From assembly GCA_023390955.1 (NCBI GenBank), contig JAEWBW010000674.1, positions 1 to 13,854 on the forward strand: DNA of 13,854 nt, given 5' to 3'. Shown here one piece after another: positions 1 to 7,033 of the stretch (position 1 is its first letter; every line of letters starts with the position of its first letter). This DNA is from Pseudomonadota bacterium. Its GTDB lineage: Bacteria; Pseudomonadota; Alphaproteobacteria; Rhizobiales; Xanthobacteraceae. Both the position numbers and the translations under genes were made by a program. The notes under the pieces are model-generated. The model was not told where the DNA came from. It saw only the letters and a program-made list of their open reading frames with translations, and searched no databases.

Positions 1-477
1 AAACAGTCCGTAGAGTCGCGGATTTCCACGGCGTTTGATGACGTCATTGGCGAAGCGCGCAACCTCATGGCCGACGAGGCGGCGCGGCGGCGTGTTCGCC
101 TCGAGATCAACATTGAACAAAACTTGCCGCTCATCGCGCTCGATCGCGTTCAGATTCAACAAGTCCTCATCAATCTCATTCGCAATGGATTCGATGCGAT
201 GGACTCCATTGGTGAGGGGAAAGCACTTGAAGTGCGCGTGCATCGGATCGGGGACGTCGTGCAAACCGAAGTCAGCGATCGAGGCATCGGCATCGATTCT
301 TCAGAGAAGATATTTGATCCATTCTTCACGACGAAAGAGCACGGAATGGGCATGGGTCTCGCGATCTGTCGTTCGATCGTCGAATCTCACGGTGGACAGT
401 TGTGGGCTGAAAAGAGCCAGCCTCAAGGGGCCATACTCATCTTCACATTGCCTATCGAGACGAAAGAAGCGGCATGA
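1..477 (+). CDS. Sensor histidine kinase, C-terminal ATPase domain (5' end outside window)
   Basis: The reading frame is open from the first base and ends at TGA 475-477, so only the C-terminal 158 codons are present. They form the HATPase_c domain that binds ATP and phosphorylates the kinase's own histidine. The N-box is NLIRNGFDAM (about 172-201), the G1 box is DRGIGI (277-294), the F-box is FDPFFTTK (about 313-336) and the G2 box is GMGMGLAI (about 343-366). The dimerisation/phospho-acceptor helices and any sensor domain lie upstream and are not visible. The stop overlaps the next start (ATG 474, ATGA), so kinase and first regulator are translationally coupled and very probably partners. 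The signal sensed cannot be told. The N-box has Gly where Ala is usual (NGFDAM), a mild variation. The domain call is secure. Confidence 0.93.
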   Translation, partial: KQSVESRISTAFDDVIGEARNLMADEAARRRVRLEINIEQNLPLIALDRVQIQQVLINLIRNGFDAMDSIGEGKALEVRVHRIGDVVQTEVSDRGIGIDSSEKIFDPFFTTKEHGMGMGLAICRSIVESHGGQLWAEKSQPQGAILIFTLPIETKEAA

Positions 478-1115
478 TCGACGACGACTACATCGTTTAT
501 ATCGTTGATGACGATGCGCGCATCCGGGAATCACTCGTGGAATTGCTGGCCTCGCACGGGATCGCGGCAGTCGCGTTCGCTTCTGCCGGAGAATATGTCG
601 GCGCGGATACATCGAAACGGCCAGCCTGCTTGATACTGGACGTCGAGTTGCCGGACATCAATGGATTGGACCTGCAAAGGCAGTTCGCGGATGGAGAACA
701 TCCGCCGATCGTGTTTGTCACCGGGCACGGCGACATCCCTTCGTCAGTTCGCGCAATCCGGCGCGGCGCCATCGACTTTTTGACGAAACCGTTCAGCGAC
801 GCGGACCTCATGGAGGCGATCCAGACTGCCGTGGCGCAGGACAGGAAATCGCAGGCAGAGCGAGCCGACCTCGCGCTGCTCAGGCAGCGCTACGGCGAGC
901 TGACCCCACGTGAACGCGATGTGTTCCCACTGGTCGTCAGCGGCCTGCTCAACAAGCAGGCAGCAGCGGAACTCGGGATTAGCGAGGTTACGCTGCAACT
1001 TCACCGCAGGAATGTGATGCAGAAGATGGCGGCGGATTCGTTACCGGATCTCGTGAGGATCTCCGAGAGGCTGCGGATTCCGATAACACATTCACGACGG
1101 ACAGGAGACGCGTAA
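474..1115 (+). CDS. FixJ-type response regulator (receiver + LuxR-type HTH)
   Basis: A 213-residue DNA-binding response regulator. The receiver domain (about 5-125) has the acidic cluster D12-D13-D14, phospho-acceptor D56 in LILDVELPD, T83 in FVTGHGD and K105 in FLTKPF, so all phosphorylation residues are present. A LuxR/NarL-type helix-turn-helix occupies about 143-190 (LTPRERDVF...GISEVTLQLHR). The architecture and length are those of FixJ/TodR-type regulators, which activate transcription when phosphorylated. It starts inside the kinase stop codon (ATGA) and ends three bases before the GTG of the stand-alone receiver gene, so it belongs to one operon with kinase and receivers. It resembles the regulator at 1500-2192 closely in its D-box, TG-GDIP and HTH segments, suggesting an old duplication. 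In the recognition helix it has TLQLHR where the second copy has TVKLHR, so the two may read different DNA sites. Confidence 0.93.
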   Translation: MIDDDYIVYIVDDDARIRESLVELLASHGIAAVAFASAGEYVGADTSKRPACLILDVELPDINGLDLQRQFADGEHPPIVFVTGHGDIPSSVRAIRRGAIDFLTKPFSDADLMEAIQTAVAQDRKSQAERADLALLRQRYGELTPRERDVFPLVVSGLLNKQAAAELGISEVTLQLHRRNVMQKMAADSLPDLVRISERLRIPITHSRRTGDA

Positions 1116-1117
1116 AC

Positions 1118-1510
1118 GTGGAGCGAAAGCCCGTCATAGCCGTCGTCGACGATGACTCGAGAGTTCTTGAGTCTCTGGAAAACCTGCTCGAGTCGGCTGG
1201 ATACGCCGTTTTGACATTCCCATCGGGAGCGTCGCTGCTCGCGACCGACCTGAAGACAATCGACTGTCTCATCACCGATATCGGCATGCCCGACATGGAT
1301 GGATTTGAGCTGCTCGATAGCGTGAAGGTCTTGCGGCCGACGCTACCGGTGTTTCTCCTGACGGGTCGCCATGAGATCGGCGATCAGCACAGGGCGAAGG
1401 GGAAAGACATCGGAGGCTTCTTCAAGAAGCCCTTTGGCGGGCAGGATCTGCTCGCTGCGATCGATCGTAAGTTGGCTGACATCAATGTGAAGAATAGCAA
1501 TGATCAATGA
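1118..1510 (+). CDS. Stand-alone receiver domain protein (single-domain response regulator)
   Basis: A 130-residue protein that is only a CheY-like receiver: acidic cluster D11-D12-D13, phospho-acceptor D54 in LITDIGMPD, T82 in FLLTG and K104 in FKKPF. There is no output domain, so it probably acts by phosphotransfer or protein contact, for example as a phosphate sink or an intermediate between the kinase and the two FixJ-type regulators. I chose the GTG start at 1118 because an AGGAGA Shine-Dalgarno lies at 1103-1108 and the first strand of the fold (VIAVVDDD) begins right after it. It starts two bases after the preceding stop and overlaps the next ATG (1500) by eleven bases, so it is translated as part of the same operon. 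The function beyond receiver is inference. Confidence 0.9.
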   Translation: MERKPVIAVVDDDSRVLESLENLLESAGYAVLTFPSGASLLATDLKTIDCLITDIGMPDMDGFELLDSVKVLRPTLPVFLLTGRHEIGDQHRAKGKDIGGFFKKPFGGQDLLAAIDRKLADINVKNSNDQ

Positions 1511-2192
1511 GTCGATGACGTCACGAAACTTCACCTCGAAACAAGACGAACCGAGCAATGAGCTCGATCAGCCCCTGGTTTTGGTGGTGGATGACGACAA
1601 ATCCGTACGCGAAGCCGTCGAGGAGCTGATGTTGTCGGCGGGGATGAAATGCGCATGCTTCGCATCGACTCAGGAGTTGCTGCAGACTGACATGCTGAAG
1701 CATCCTGGCTGCCTGGTTCTCGACGTCCGGATGCCGGGGTCGAGTGGCCTCGATTTGCAACGCCACCTGGCCGCAACCGGGATTCCAAAGCCGATCGTGT
1801 TCCTGACCGGCTATGGCGACATCCCGATGACTGTCGATGCAATGAAGGCTGGTGCCATCGACTTCCTGACCAAGCCGGTACGCGGACAGGCATTGCTGGA
1901 CGCGGTGACCGCCGGAATCAACCGCGATGCGACGGATCGAGCGAAGGCAATTGCCATCACGAGAAATGTCGAACGGCTCGGGAAATTGACGCCACGCGAG
2001 CGGCAGATCATTCGCGAGGTCGCATGCGGTCGGCTCAACAAGCAGATCGCCTTCGACCTTGGCATCAGCGAGGTTACGGTGAAGCTGCATCGGAGCCACG
2101 CCATGCAAAAATTAGAGGCGTCATCGATTGGCGAATTGGTGCGTATCTGGGAATCGTTGCCGGTGTCGACACGTGAGGCTGGTGCGACCTGA
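1500..2192 (+). CDS. Second FixJ-type response regulator (receiver + LuxR-type HTH)
   Basis: A 230-residue response regulator, paralogous to the one at 474-1115. The receiver has D31-D32-D33, phospho-acceptor D75 in LVLDVRMPG, T103 in FLTGYGD and K125 in FLTKPV. The LuxR-type helix-turn-helix is at about 160-207 (LTPRERQII...GISEVTVKLHR). An N-terminal tail of some 24 residues precedes the receiver. The first ATG (1500) overlaps the receiver gene by eleven bases; an alternative in-frame ATG is at 1515, and neither has a strong Shine-Dalgarno, which fits translational coupling. It is the last gene of the kinase operon, since 400 non-coding bases follow. Its targets are unknown. Two FixJ-type outputs in one operon imply either branching of the signal or competition for the same phosphoryl donor. 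Confidence 0.92.
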   Translation: MINESMTSRNFTSKQDEPSNELDQPLVLVVDDDKSVREAVEELMLSAGMKCACFASTQELLQTDMLKHPGCLVLDVRMPGSSGLDLQRHLAATGIPKPIVFLTGYGDIPMTVDAMKAGAIDFLTKPVRGQALLDAVTAGINRDATDRAKAIAITRNVERLGKLTPRERQIIREVACGRLNKQIAFDLGISEVTVKLHRSHAMQKLEASSIGELVRIWESLPVSTREAGAT

Positions 2193-2592
2193 AGCGAGAG
2201 GCCCATCTCCTTCTGTTGACGAAGGTATGAAATCCTTCCTTCGACCGGCCAGAGTACGGCTGGCACTAAACGACGCGTCCGAACGCGATCCACCAACTCC
2301 GTCTGGGCCGCGTTTCCGTTAGCGAAGGTGCCCTTGCGCCGATGGAACCGGGCCATGCGCGGGCTCGGCGTAGACGCGGAAACACCGCATCACGTGAAAG
2401 CTTCGCTCGCCGTGCGACATTCTGGCGTGTGAGGCCATGGAGCGCTAACGTCTGGTTGCGTGGTGAGTGACGTTTGATCTAAGCTCAGCGGAGCGGGACA
2501 ACGAATGCCCGCGATGAAACATAAGCAGATGTGGTCTTCGATCCTGCCGCCTGCGCGGTAATTCAGGATTGAATAAAACTTCCGGGGGTCGA
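2193..2592. other. Intergenic region of 400 bases, no gene recognised
   Basis: I find no convincing coding sequence, RNA gene or mobile element here. Just after the regulator stop are two short inverted repeats, CGAAGG/CCTTCG (2220-2225 and 2238-2243) and GCCAG/CTGGC (2248-2252 and 2260-2264). Either could help end transcription of the two-component operon, but no T-run follows. A short arginine-rich ORF at about 2342-2470 looks like noise. TTGATCTAAGCTCA at about 2474 has a perfect left FixK half-site but no right half. A promoter for the acyltransferase gene must lie in this stretch; I cannot place it with confidence. Confidence 0.5.
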
Positions 2593-3777
2593 ATGACGAC
2601 CATCGCCACGACCATGGACCACGCCCAGGCTCCGGTGCAGCCAAAGGCCAAGATTCGCAACCTGTCGCTCGACCGCGCGCGCACCTTCCTGACACTGGTG
2701 GTGCTGCTGCACCATTCGGTGATCCCGTACACATTTTACGGCCATACCGACCCGAAGGAATTCTTCGCCTTCGACATGATCGTGCTCGCCACCGACAGCT
2801 TCTTCATGGCGATGTTCTTCTTCCTGTCAGGCCTGTTTGCGTGGTCCGGAATCGCCCGCAAGGGCGCGGCGAACTATCTCAAGGACCGACTGCTCCGGCT
2901 CGGCCTGCCCTTCGTGATCTGCGCCTTCACCATCATTCCGATCGCCTACTACGCCATCTCGCTGCGGCAGCACCCCGAAATCAGCTTCGCCGAATTCTAC
3001 TGGAACATGATCACGAAGGGACCGTGGCCGAGCGGACCGGTCTGGTTTCTGTGGGTCCTGTTCACCTTCGACCTGATCGCCTGCATCCTCCATCGGCTGT
3101 CACCCCATCTGCTCGATCCGATCAACCGCCTCTCTTTGCGCGCGCGCTACCGGCCCACGCAATTCTTTGTGGTCATGCTGGCTGTCACGGCTGCGTTCTA
3201 TGTCCCGGGGCTGATGGCCTACGGCCATACCAGCTGGTTCGAGTTCGGACCGTTCTCGGTGCAAAAGGGGCGCGTGCTGTTGTATGCGACCTACTTCTTC
3301 TTCGGTGCAGGTATTGGCCTCGCGCAAATCGACCGCGGACTGCTGGCGGCGGACGGCCGGATGGCGAAAGTCAGTTGGGACTGGATGTTGCTGGCGGTCA
3401 TCCCGTATTACCTCATGTGGGTGCTGATCTCCATCAAGCGCGAAAATCTCGGAAACCCGACGCCGCTGCCGCACTGGTACGAGGCCTGCTACGCCGTCTG
3501 CTTCACCGTGTTCAGCGTCGCCGTCCTGTTCCTGATCCTCGCCCTTTTCCTGCGGTTCGCTCATTCGGGCAAGAACGTGCTGGATCTGATGCAGGCCGAT
3601 GCGTTCGGCATGTTCCTGGTGCACTACCCCATCACGCTATGGCTGGTTTACGGGTTGAACGATTTCGACATACCGGCCCTCGTGAAGGCGACGGTCGTGT
3701 TCACGCTCACGGTTCTGTTGAGCTGGCTCGCGACGAGAGCGCTGCGCATGATCCCCGGCGCGAACAGGGTGTTGTGA
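2593..3777 (+). CDS. Acyltransferase 3 family integral membrane protein
   Basis: A 394-residue polytopic membrane protein of the acyltransferase-3 family, whose members (OafA, NodX, MdoC) move acetyl, succinyl or similar groups onto cell-surface sugars or glucans. The sequence shows the typical beginning: a short cytoplasmic N-terminus, then NLSLDRARTFLTLVVLLHH with the paired histidines, and about ten further hydrophobic segments, including FFMAMFFFLSGLFAW, GPVWFLWVLFTFDL and an FLVHYPITLWLVYGL segment near the C-terminus. The start at ATG 2593 is preceded by GGGGG at 2584-2588; an upstream in-frame TTG at 2569 is possible but has no Shine-Dalgarno. The gene stands alone between two non-coding stretches. 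The family call is firm; the substrate is unknown, and no neighbouring glycan-synthesis gene points to one. Confidence 0.88.
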   Translation: MTTIATTMDHAQAPVQPKAKIRNLSLDRARTFLTLVVLLHHSVIPYTFYGHTDPKEFFAFDMIVLATDSFFMAMFFFLSGLFAWSGIARKGAANYLKDRLLRLGLPFVICAFTIIPIAYYAISLRQHPEISFAEFYWNMITKGPWPSGPVWFLWVLFTFDLIACILHRLSPHLLDPINRLSLRARYRPTQFFVVMLAVTAAFYVPGLMAYGHTSWFEFGPFSVQKGRVLLYATYFFFGAGIGLAQIDRGLLAADGRMAKVSWDWMLLAVIPYYLMWVLISIKRENLGNPTPLPHWYEACYAVCFTVFSVAVLFLILALFLRFAHSGKNVLDLMQADAFGMFLVHYPITLWLVYGLNDFDIPALVKATVVFTLTVLLSWLATRALRMIPGANRVL

Positions 3778-3897
3778 GCCGCGCCTATCGGTGACGGCGA
3801 TTTGTTGCGATGCGTGCGCGGCGCCGTCCGGGCGAGAAGCTGCTCCAGCGTTCCGGGCATCGAGAAACGTCGCCGCTCCGGCGCCCCCGCCGCTCCG

Positions 3898-3911
3898 TTG
3901 ATCTGGATCAA
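3898..3911 (+). promoter_or_regulatory. FixK/FNR-type binding site (perfect palindrome)
   Basis: TTGATCTGGATCAA matches the FNR/FixK consensus TTGAT-N4-ATCAA at every defined position. It lies in the non-coding gap between the acyltransferase gene and the exported-protein gene, 102 bases before the ATG at 4014. If it works as a class II activator site centred at -41.5, transcription would start near 3946 and give a leader of about 68 bases. The expected -10 position (about 3933-3939) does not look like TATAAT, so the promoter geometry is the weak point. The site match is seen directly; regulation by oxygen through a FixK, FNR or AadR protein is inference. Confidence 0.75.
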
Positions 3912-4013
3912 CGCTCCCCGCCGCTGAGAAACGAGCGTCATGCCATGGCGCACAGCGATGAAAGCCGCCTGCAAAGGAGCGGCATCGCGTCGACCATCGC
4001 GCGGGAGGATGAC

Positions 4014-4490
4014 ATGAAGCTGATCGCGAGAGCCTTGTCTGCCGCATTCGTCGCAACCCTGCTTCTTGCCCCCTCTCTCGCTCATGCGCTTGAAGCTGAA
4101 ATCCGGCTGCGCACCGATGGCAGCCAGACCCCCACGATCATCGGCGCAACCAACCTGCCGGATGAAACCAAGCTGCTGGTCACCCTGCGAAGAATGGCGA
4201 TCAACTACAATGCGCAGCTCAACGTAACCGTCCAGGCCGGCCAGTTCGTCACGGAACGATTCAGCGACGATGGAAAAGCGCTGCCACCCGGCGACTACGC
4301 AGTGGAAGTCTCGATGGCGTCCGCAGAGGTCCAGCCCGCCAAGGTTCAGACGCTGATCGGACCCAAGGGAGAGAAGCTGAGCGGACCTCTCATCGAGCAG
4401 ACCAAATTCGGCATCATCGTCAGACGTGAATCGACGATCAACGTCAGCGGCAGCGCATCGACGGCGTCGGACGCGGCGGCGAAGAAATGA
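4014..4490 (+). CDS. Small exported protein of unknown function
   Basis: A 158-residue protein with a clear Sec signal peptide: basic MKLIAR, a hydrophobic core (SAAFVATLLLAP) and an AHA cleavage site after residue 25. The mature part has no cysteine, alternates strand-like segments and carries an LPPGDYAVEV motif typical of Ig-like or beta-sandwich periplasmic domains. It ends in a low-complexity Ser/Ala/Lys tail (from about residue 145). I do not recognise the family. The ATG at 4014 was chosen because GGGAGG lies at 4003-4008 and the signal peptide begins there; the open frame further upstream (from 3810) is not protein-like and contains the FixK site. The stop overlaps the next gene's ATG (ATGA at 4487-4490), so the two are coupled and likely work together at the membrane. 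Confidence 0.85.
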   Translation: MKLIARALSAAFVATLLLAPSLAHALEAEIRLRTDGSQTPTIIGATNLPDETKLLVTLRRMAINYNAQLNVTVQAGQFVTERFSDDGKALPPGDYAVEVSMASAEVQPAKVQTLIGPKGEKLSGPLIEQTKFGIIVRRESTINVSGSASTASDAAAKK

Positions 4491-5176
4491 GTTCGCGATT
4501 GTCGCTGCAGCGCGTCGGTGCCCGGATTGCAAGCGAGCTCAGGCAGGCGCTGCCCCCGACAATATTCTTCTTCGTCGGCTTCAATCTCATTGTTGTGACG
4601 ACGAACCTCCTCGTCTCCACCTATGCCGTCGCCGTCAGCAGCTTCATGCTTGCGACCGTGGCGGCGCTGGTCGTCGGCAAGGCCGTGATCACTGCCAACT
4701 CGATGCCTTTTTTGAAGATATTCGACCGGGCTCCTCTCATCCAGCCGATCCTGTTCAAGACGGCCATCTATTGGATTGCGACGGCCATCACGCGCCTGAT
4801 GGAGCGCTTCATGCATTTCTCGGTCATCGACGGGAACTGGCCGGGCAATTTTCCGCATCATCTGATCTCCGACTTCTCCTGGCAGCGCTTCACCGCGATT
4901 TCGCTTTGGATACTCGTGCTCTTTCTGATCTACGTCACGGTGTCCGAGTTCAGCCAGCTGTTCGGCTCGGCGGAAATGTGGCGGCTCTTCTTCACCTATC
5001 GGCCATCCGAGCTGCAGTTGAACAGGCGCCAGCGCGGACGGGAATTGATGCGCCTGCACAGGCTCGCGGACCAACATGATCTGGCCGAGTTTCGCGATCC
5101 CCACAGCGCTGCGCATCACGCTCTCGTTGATATCATCGCGCGCCTGGCACGGACGCCGCGGCCCGGTCGCGTGTGA
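4487..5176 (+). CDS. Four-helix membrane protein of unknown function, coupled to the exported protein
   Basis: A 229-residue protein with four predicted membrane segments at about residues 23-44, 47-68, 88-106 and 136-160. They are followed by a soluble, charged C-terminal tail rich in Arg and His (about 175-229). A roughly 20-residue amphipathic N-terminus precedes the first helix. There is no transporter or enzyme motif that I recognise. Its ATG lies in the stop of the exported-protein gene, so both share a transcript and probably the FixK-type control at 3898-3911. A plausible job is to anchor or work with the exported partner, but this is inference. It converges with the serine hydrolase gene, with only 14 bases between the stops. 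Confidence 0.82.
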   Translation: MSSRLSLQRVGARIASELRQALPPTIFFFVGFNLIVVTTNLLVSTYAVAVSSFMLATVAALVVGKAVITANSMPFLKIFDRAPLIQPILFKTAIYWIATAITRLMERFMHFSVIDGNWPGNFPHHLISDFSWQRFTAISLWILVLFLIYVTVSEFSQLFGSAEMWRLFFTYRPSELQLNRRQRGRELMRLHRLADQHDLAEFRDPHSAAHHALVDIIARLARTPRPGRV

Positions 5177-5190
5177 TCGCGCGAGCGGGC

Positions 5191-6387
5191 CTACGCTGCT
5201 GGCTCCGTTCGCAGCGCCTGCACCACAGCCTTGATCATCGCCACGACTTCCAGATCATCGTCGCGGTCGTAAGGCAGGCGCCCCGCGCTTTGGATGGCAA
5301 TGACCACCTGCTCGTTCGGATTGACGATGATGAACTGTCCGAAGGAGCCTCTCGCCGAGAAGGTGCCGATGTTGACGCCGGGCGGTGGCGGCGCCACCCA
5401 CCATTGATAGCCGTATCCCGTCGGTGAACCCGGTATCGGTCGACCGAAGCCGGTGGCCGCGCCGTCGGGCTGTCCGGCGAGATCGCGCCAGCCTGGCGGC
5501 AGCACCCGACGGCCAGCGAACGCCTCGCCATCCTCCAGCATCAGCTGGCCGAAGCGGCCGACGTCACGCAGGCGCGCACTGACGCCAAACCCGCCCAGCT
5601 CCAAACCATCCGGGGACTCGAGTTGCCAATACCCGTCGGCCTCCATGCCGGCAGCTCGCCAGATCGTCTCGGCGCAGTAGTCGGCCAGGGACCTGCCCGT
5701 GGCGGCCGCGACCAGCGCTGCGATCACGCAGCTCTCGCCGCTCGAATAGTTGAAGACGGTCCCCTGCGGATGAGCGCGCGGCAATTCGCACATGAGGTCA
5801 AGCACGGCGCCCGGCCTTCGGCTCAGCATGGCCCTGCCGAAGCGATAGGACTCCGAGCTTTCATCGGCATCGTCGTCCTCGCGCCAGGCCACGCCGGAGC
5901 ACATCCGCAGGAGATTGCGGATGGTGACGCCCTCATAGGCCGAGCCGCGCAGACGCGGCAGATATTGCTCGCAGCGATCGTCGAGGCTGCGAAGCGCGCC
6001 GTCGTGGAGCGCGGCCCCGACGAGCGTCGAGACGATCGACTTCGCGGTTGAGCAACTGACCCACCGGCTCTCCGGAGCGTTGCCCATGCCGTAGCATTCC
6101 AGCGCGACCTCGCCGTGCTTCAGGATCAGCAGCCCGGCGGTGCGGCGGCGGGCCATGAAGTCGCCGACACCAAGGTGGATCCCGCCCAGCTCGTACGAGA
6201 GGTCCGCGAGCGAACGGGCATGCGGCGGGAGCGGCCGCACCACCTCGCTGCGCCGGATGACGCGCACGGGCCAGACCTTGTCCTGGTTGCGGAATGTCGC
6301 CGCCTAGTTTTCGGGGGTCGTGTCCCAGAAGTACGGAGCCGCCCGCTCCGCATCGGTGTCGTCGCGGTTCACGCCGGCGCCTGCCAT
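5191..6387 (-). pseudogene. Beta-lactamase-fold serine hydrolase interrupted by an in-frame TAG
   Basis: A penicillin-binding/6-aminohexanoate-dimer-hydrolase type serine hydrolase (beta-lactamase family, COG1680-like). The natural start appears to be ATG 6385-6387, with Shine-Dalgarno GAGGGGG at 6393-6399. From there the frame reads 27 codons ending in PYFWDTTPEN, meets TAG at 6304-6306 (codon 28), then continues in the same frame as AATFRNQDKVWPVRVIRRS and the full catalytic domain. In full-length numbering the catalytic S113-T-A-K116 (SxxK), Y214-S-S216 (YxS) and a GSFGQ segment near the end are intact, giving 398 codons. A TGG-to-TAG change would explain the stop. Translation from GTG 6265-6267 would give a 358-residue protein with all catalytic motifs but a shortened N-terminus and no good Shine-Dalgarno. 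It could thus be a recent pseudogene, a truncated but active enzyme, or a sequencing error. There is no clear signal peptide. Confidence 0.8.
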
Positions 6388-6456
6388 GAAGACCCCCTCG
6401 GTTCGATTGGACGGCGCCAAATCGCAGGGAATCCTGAGGCTTGCAAAGCAAGTTAA

Positions 6457-6494
6457 GTTGGCTTGCGCCGGTCCGGGTCCACTGGCAAGCTAAC
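6457..6494. repeat. Inverted repeat upstream of the serine hydrolase
   Basis: GTTGGCTTGC (6457-6466) and GCAAGCTAAC (6485-6494) form a ten-base inverted repeat with one mismatch and an 18-base GC-rich spacer. A second, shorter hairpin, CTTGC-AAA-GCAAG, lies beside it at 6440-6452 and shares the GGCTTGC element. Both sit 50-110 bases before the hydrolase ATG (6387), on the side where its promoter or leader should be. They could be an operator or a leader structure, or they could end the transcript of the small gene at 6623-6706. There is no T-run, so a simple rho-independent terminator is not supported. Confidence 0.5.
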
Positions 6495-6622
6495 GGCCAC
6501 GGTAGGCGAAAAATGCCCCCGCCGAGGGTTTGCGAAGGTCCGCATGGGCGCCGCGAACTCTTCGATCGCGCGACGCGCTGGCTCCAGCCGAACTCCGTTC
6601 ACAGACACAGAGAGTAGCGGGC

Positions 6623-6706
6623 TCACAGCATCATCGAGAGCACCGTCAGCAGCCCGACTGCGGCGAGCGTCCAAACCATTCCGTGCAACATCCACGGCCG
6701 CTTCAT
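6623..6706 (-). CDS. Candidate small single-helix membrane protein (27 residues)
   Basis: This short ORF encodes 27 residues: a basic start, MKRPWMLHG, then one hydrophobic helix, MVWTLAAVGLLTVLSMML, running to the end. GGGG lies six bases before the ATG (6706). A FixK/FNR-like site (6767-6780) and a -10-like TGTCAT (6739-6744) sit upstream with the spacing of a class II activated promoter; the predicted transcript would start near 6732, leaving a 26-base leader. This combination of promoter, ribosome site and membrane helix is the main reason to call it a gene. An in-frame upstream extension (to 6823) is not protein-like. The function is unknown; tiny helices of this kind often are subunits of respiratory or transport complexes, but nothing in the sequence names a partner. 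Confidence 0.5.
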   Translation of the reverse strand: MKRPWMLHGMVWTLAAVGLLTVLSMML

Positions 6707-6766
6707 TGCGTGCCCCGTCCGATTTCCTGCCCCATGACATGACAGCGTCGAACTGGGATGCCCGAC

Positions 6767-6780
6767 TTGAGATAGATCAA
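6767..6780 (-). promoter_or_regulatory. FixK/FNR-like binding site
   Basis: TTGAGATAGATCAA matches the consensus TTGAT-N4-ATCAA with one deviation (fifth base G). Reading on the minus strand, a -10-like TGTCAT (four of six matches to TATAAT) lies at 6739-6744 after a 22-base gap, the distance expected for a class II FNR/FixK promoter. The nearest gene in that direction is the 27-residue membrane ORF with its ATG at 6706. The site overlaps the stop codon of the upstream 29-residue ORF. No plus-strand gene starts downstream. The match and spacing are seen; binding and oxygen control are inference. Confidence 0.6.
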
Positions 6781-6866
6781 TGGATGAAGAGAACAGCGGA
6801 AACGGCGAGCACGGTGAAGACACCGGCCCCGAAAGCCATCAGCCGAACCAGCAGCTCGCCGCCCAT
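6777..6866 (-). CDS. Candidate small single-helix membrane protein (29 residues)
   Basis: An ORF of 29 residues starting MGGELLVRLMAFG and continuing AGVFTVLAVSAVLFIH, so nearly the whole product is one hydrophobic helix. It stands directly upstream of the other tiny membrane ORF on the same strand. The upstream sequence has no good Shine-Dalgarno and a stop (TAA) lies three codons before the ATG, so this is less well supported than its neighbour. A degenerate FixK-like sequence (6876-6889 on the plus strand, two defined positions off in one half) lies too close to the ATG for standard activation. It may be a real small gene or a chance hydrophobic ORF. Confidence 0.3.
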   Translation of the reverse strand: MGGELLVRLMAFGAGVFTVLAVSAVLFIH

Positions 6867-6999
6867 GCCCAGGACTTAAACCAGGTCAATGGGGCTGTCT
6901 GTGCAGATTGTGCCGGAACACGGATCTGGCCACGCCTCACAACGCCCCGGGTCGGGCGACATCCAGCCGACCCATCCGGCGACATCCGCGGCGAAGGGA

Positions 7000-7017
7000 T
7001 GCCGGCGGGACCCGGCA
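7000..7017 (-). terminator. GC-rich stem-loop after the cysteine-rich exported protein gene
   Basis: TGCCGG (7000-7005) and CCGGCA (7012-7017) form a perfect six-base stem with a six-base loop, 16 bases beyond the stop of the minus-strand gene at 7034. It is placed where a terminator should be, but no T-run follows, so factor-independent termination is uncertain. Confidence 0.3.
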
Positions 7018-7033
7018 CGACATGCCCTGCGGC

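Noticed and set aside
2474..2487. TTGATCTAAGCTCA before the acyltransferase gene
   Set aside because: The left half is perfect but the right half does not match ATCAA.
2841..3794. Long plus-strand open frame overlapping the acyltransferase gene
   Set aside because: It is a frame shadow of the membrane protein, rich in Arg/Pro/Ala with no family features.
3810..4013. N-terminal extension of the exported protein
   Set aside because: The added 68 residues are Arg-rich and would bury the signal peptide; GGGAGG before ATG 4014 and the FixK site within the stretch favour the short form.
6453..6740. Minus-strand frame of 95 codons
   Set aside because: Arg/Ala-rich, no motif, overlaps the better supported 27-residue ORF and its promoter in another frame.
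6876..6889. FixK-like sequence TTAAACCAGGTCAA
   Set aside because: On the minus strand one half (TTTAA) departs at two defined positions from ATCAA, and the site ends only nine bases from the ATG of the 29-residue ORF, too near for standard activation.
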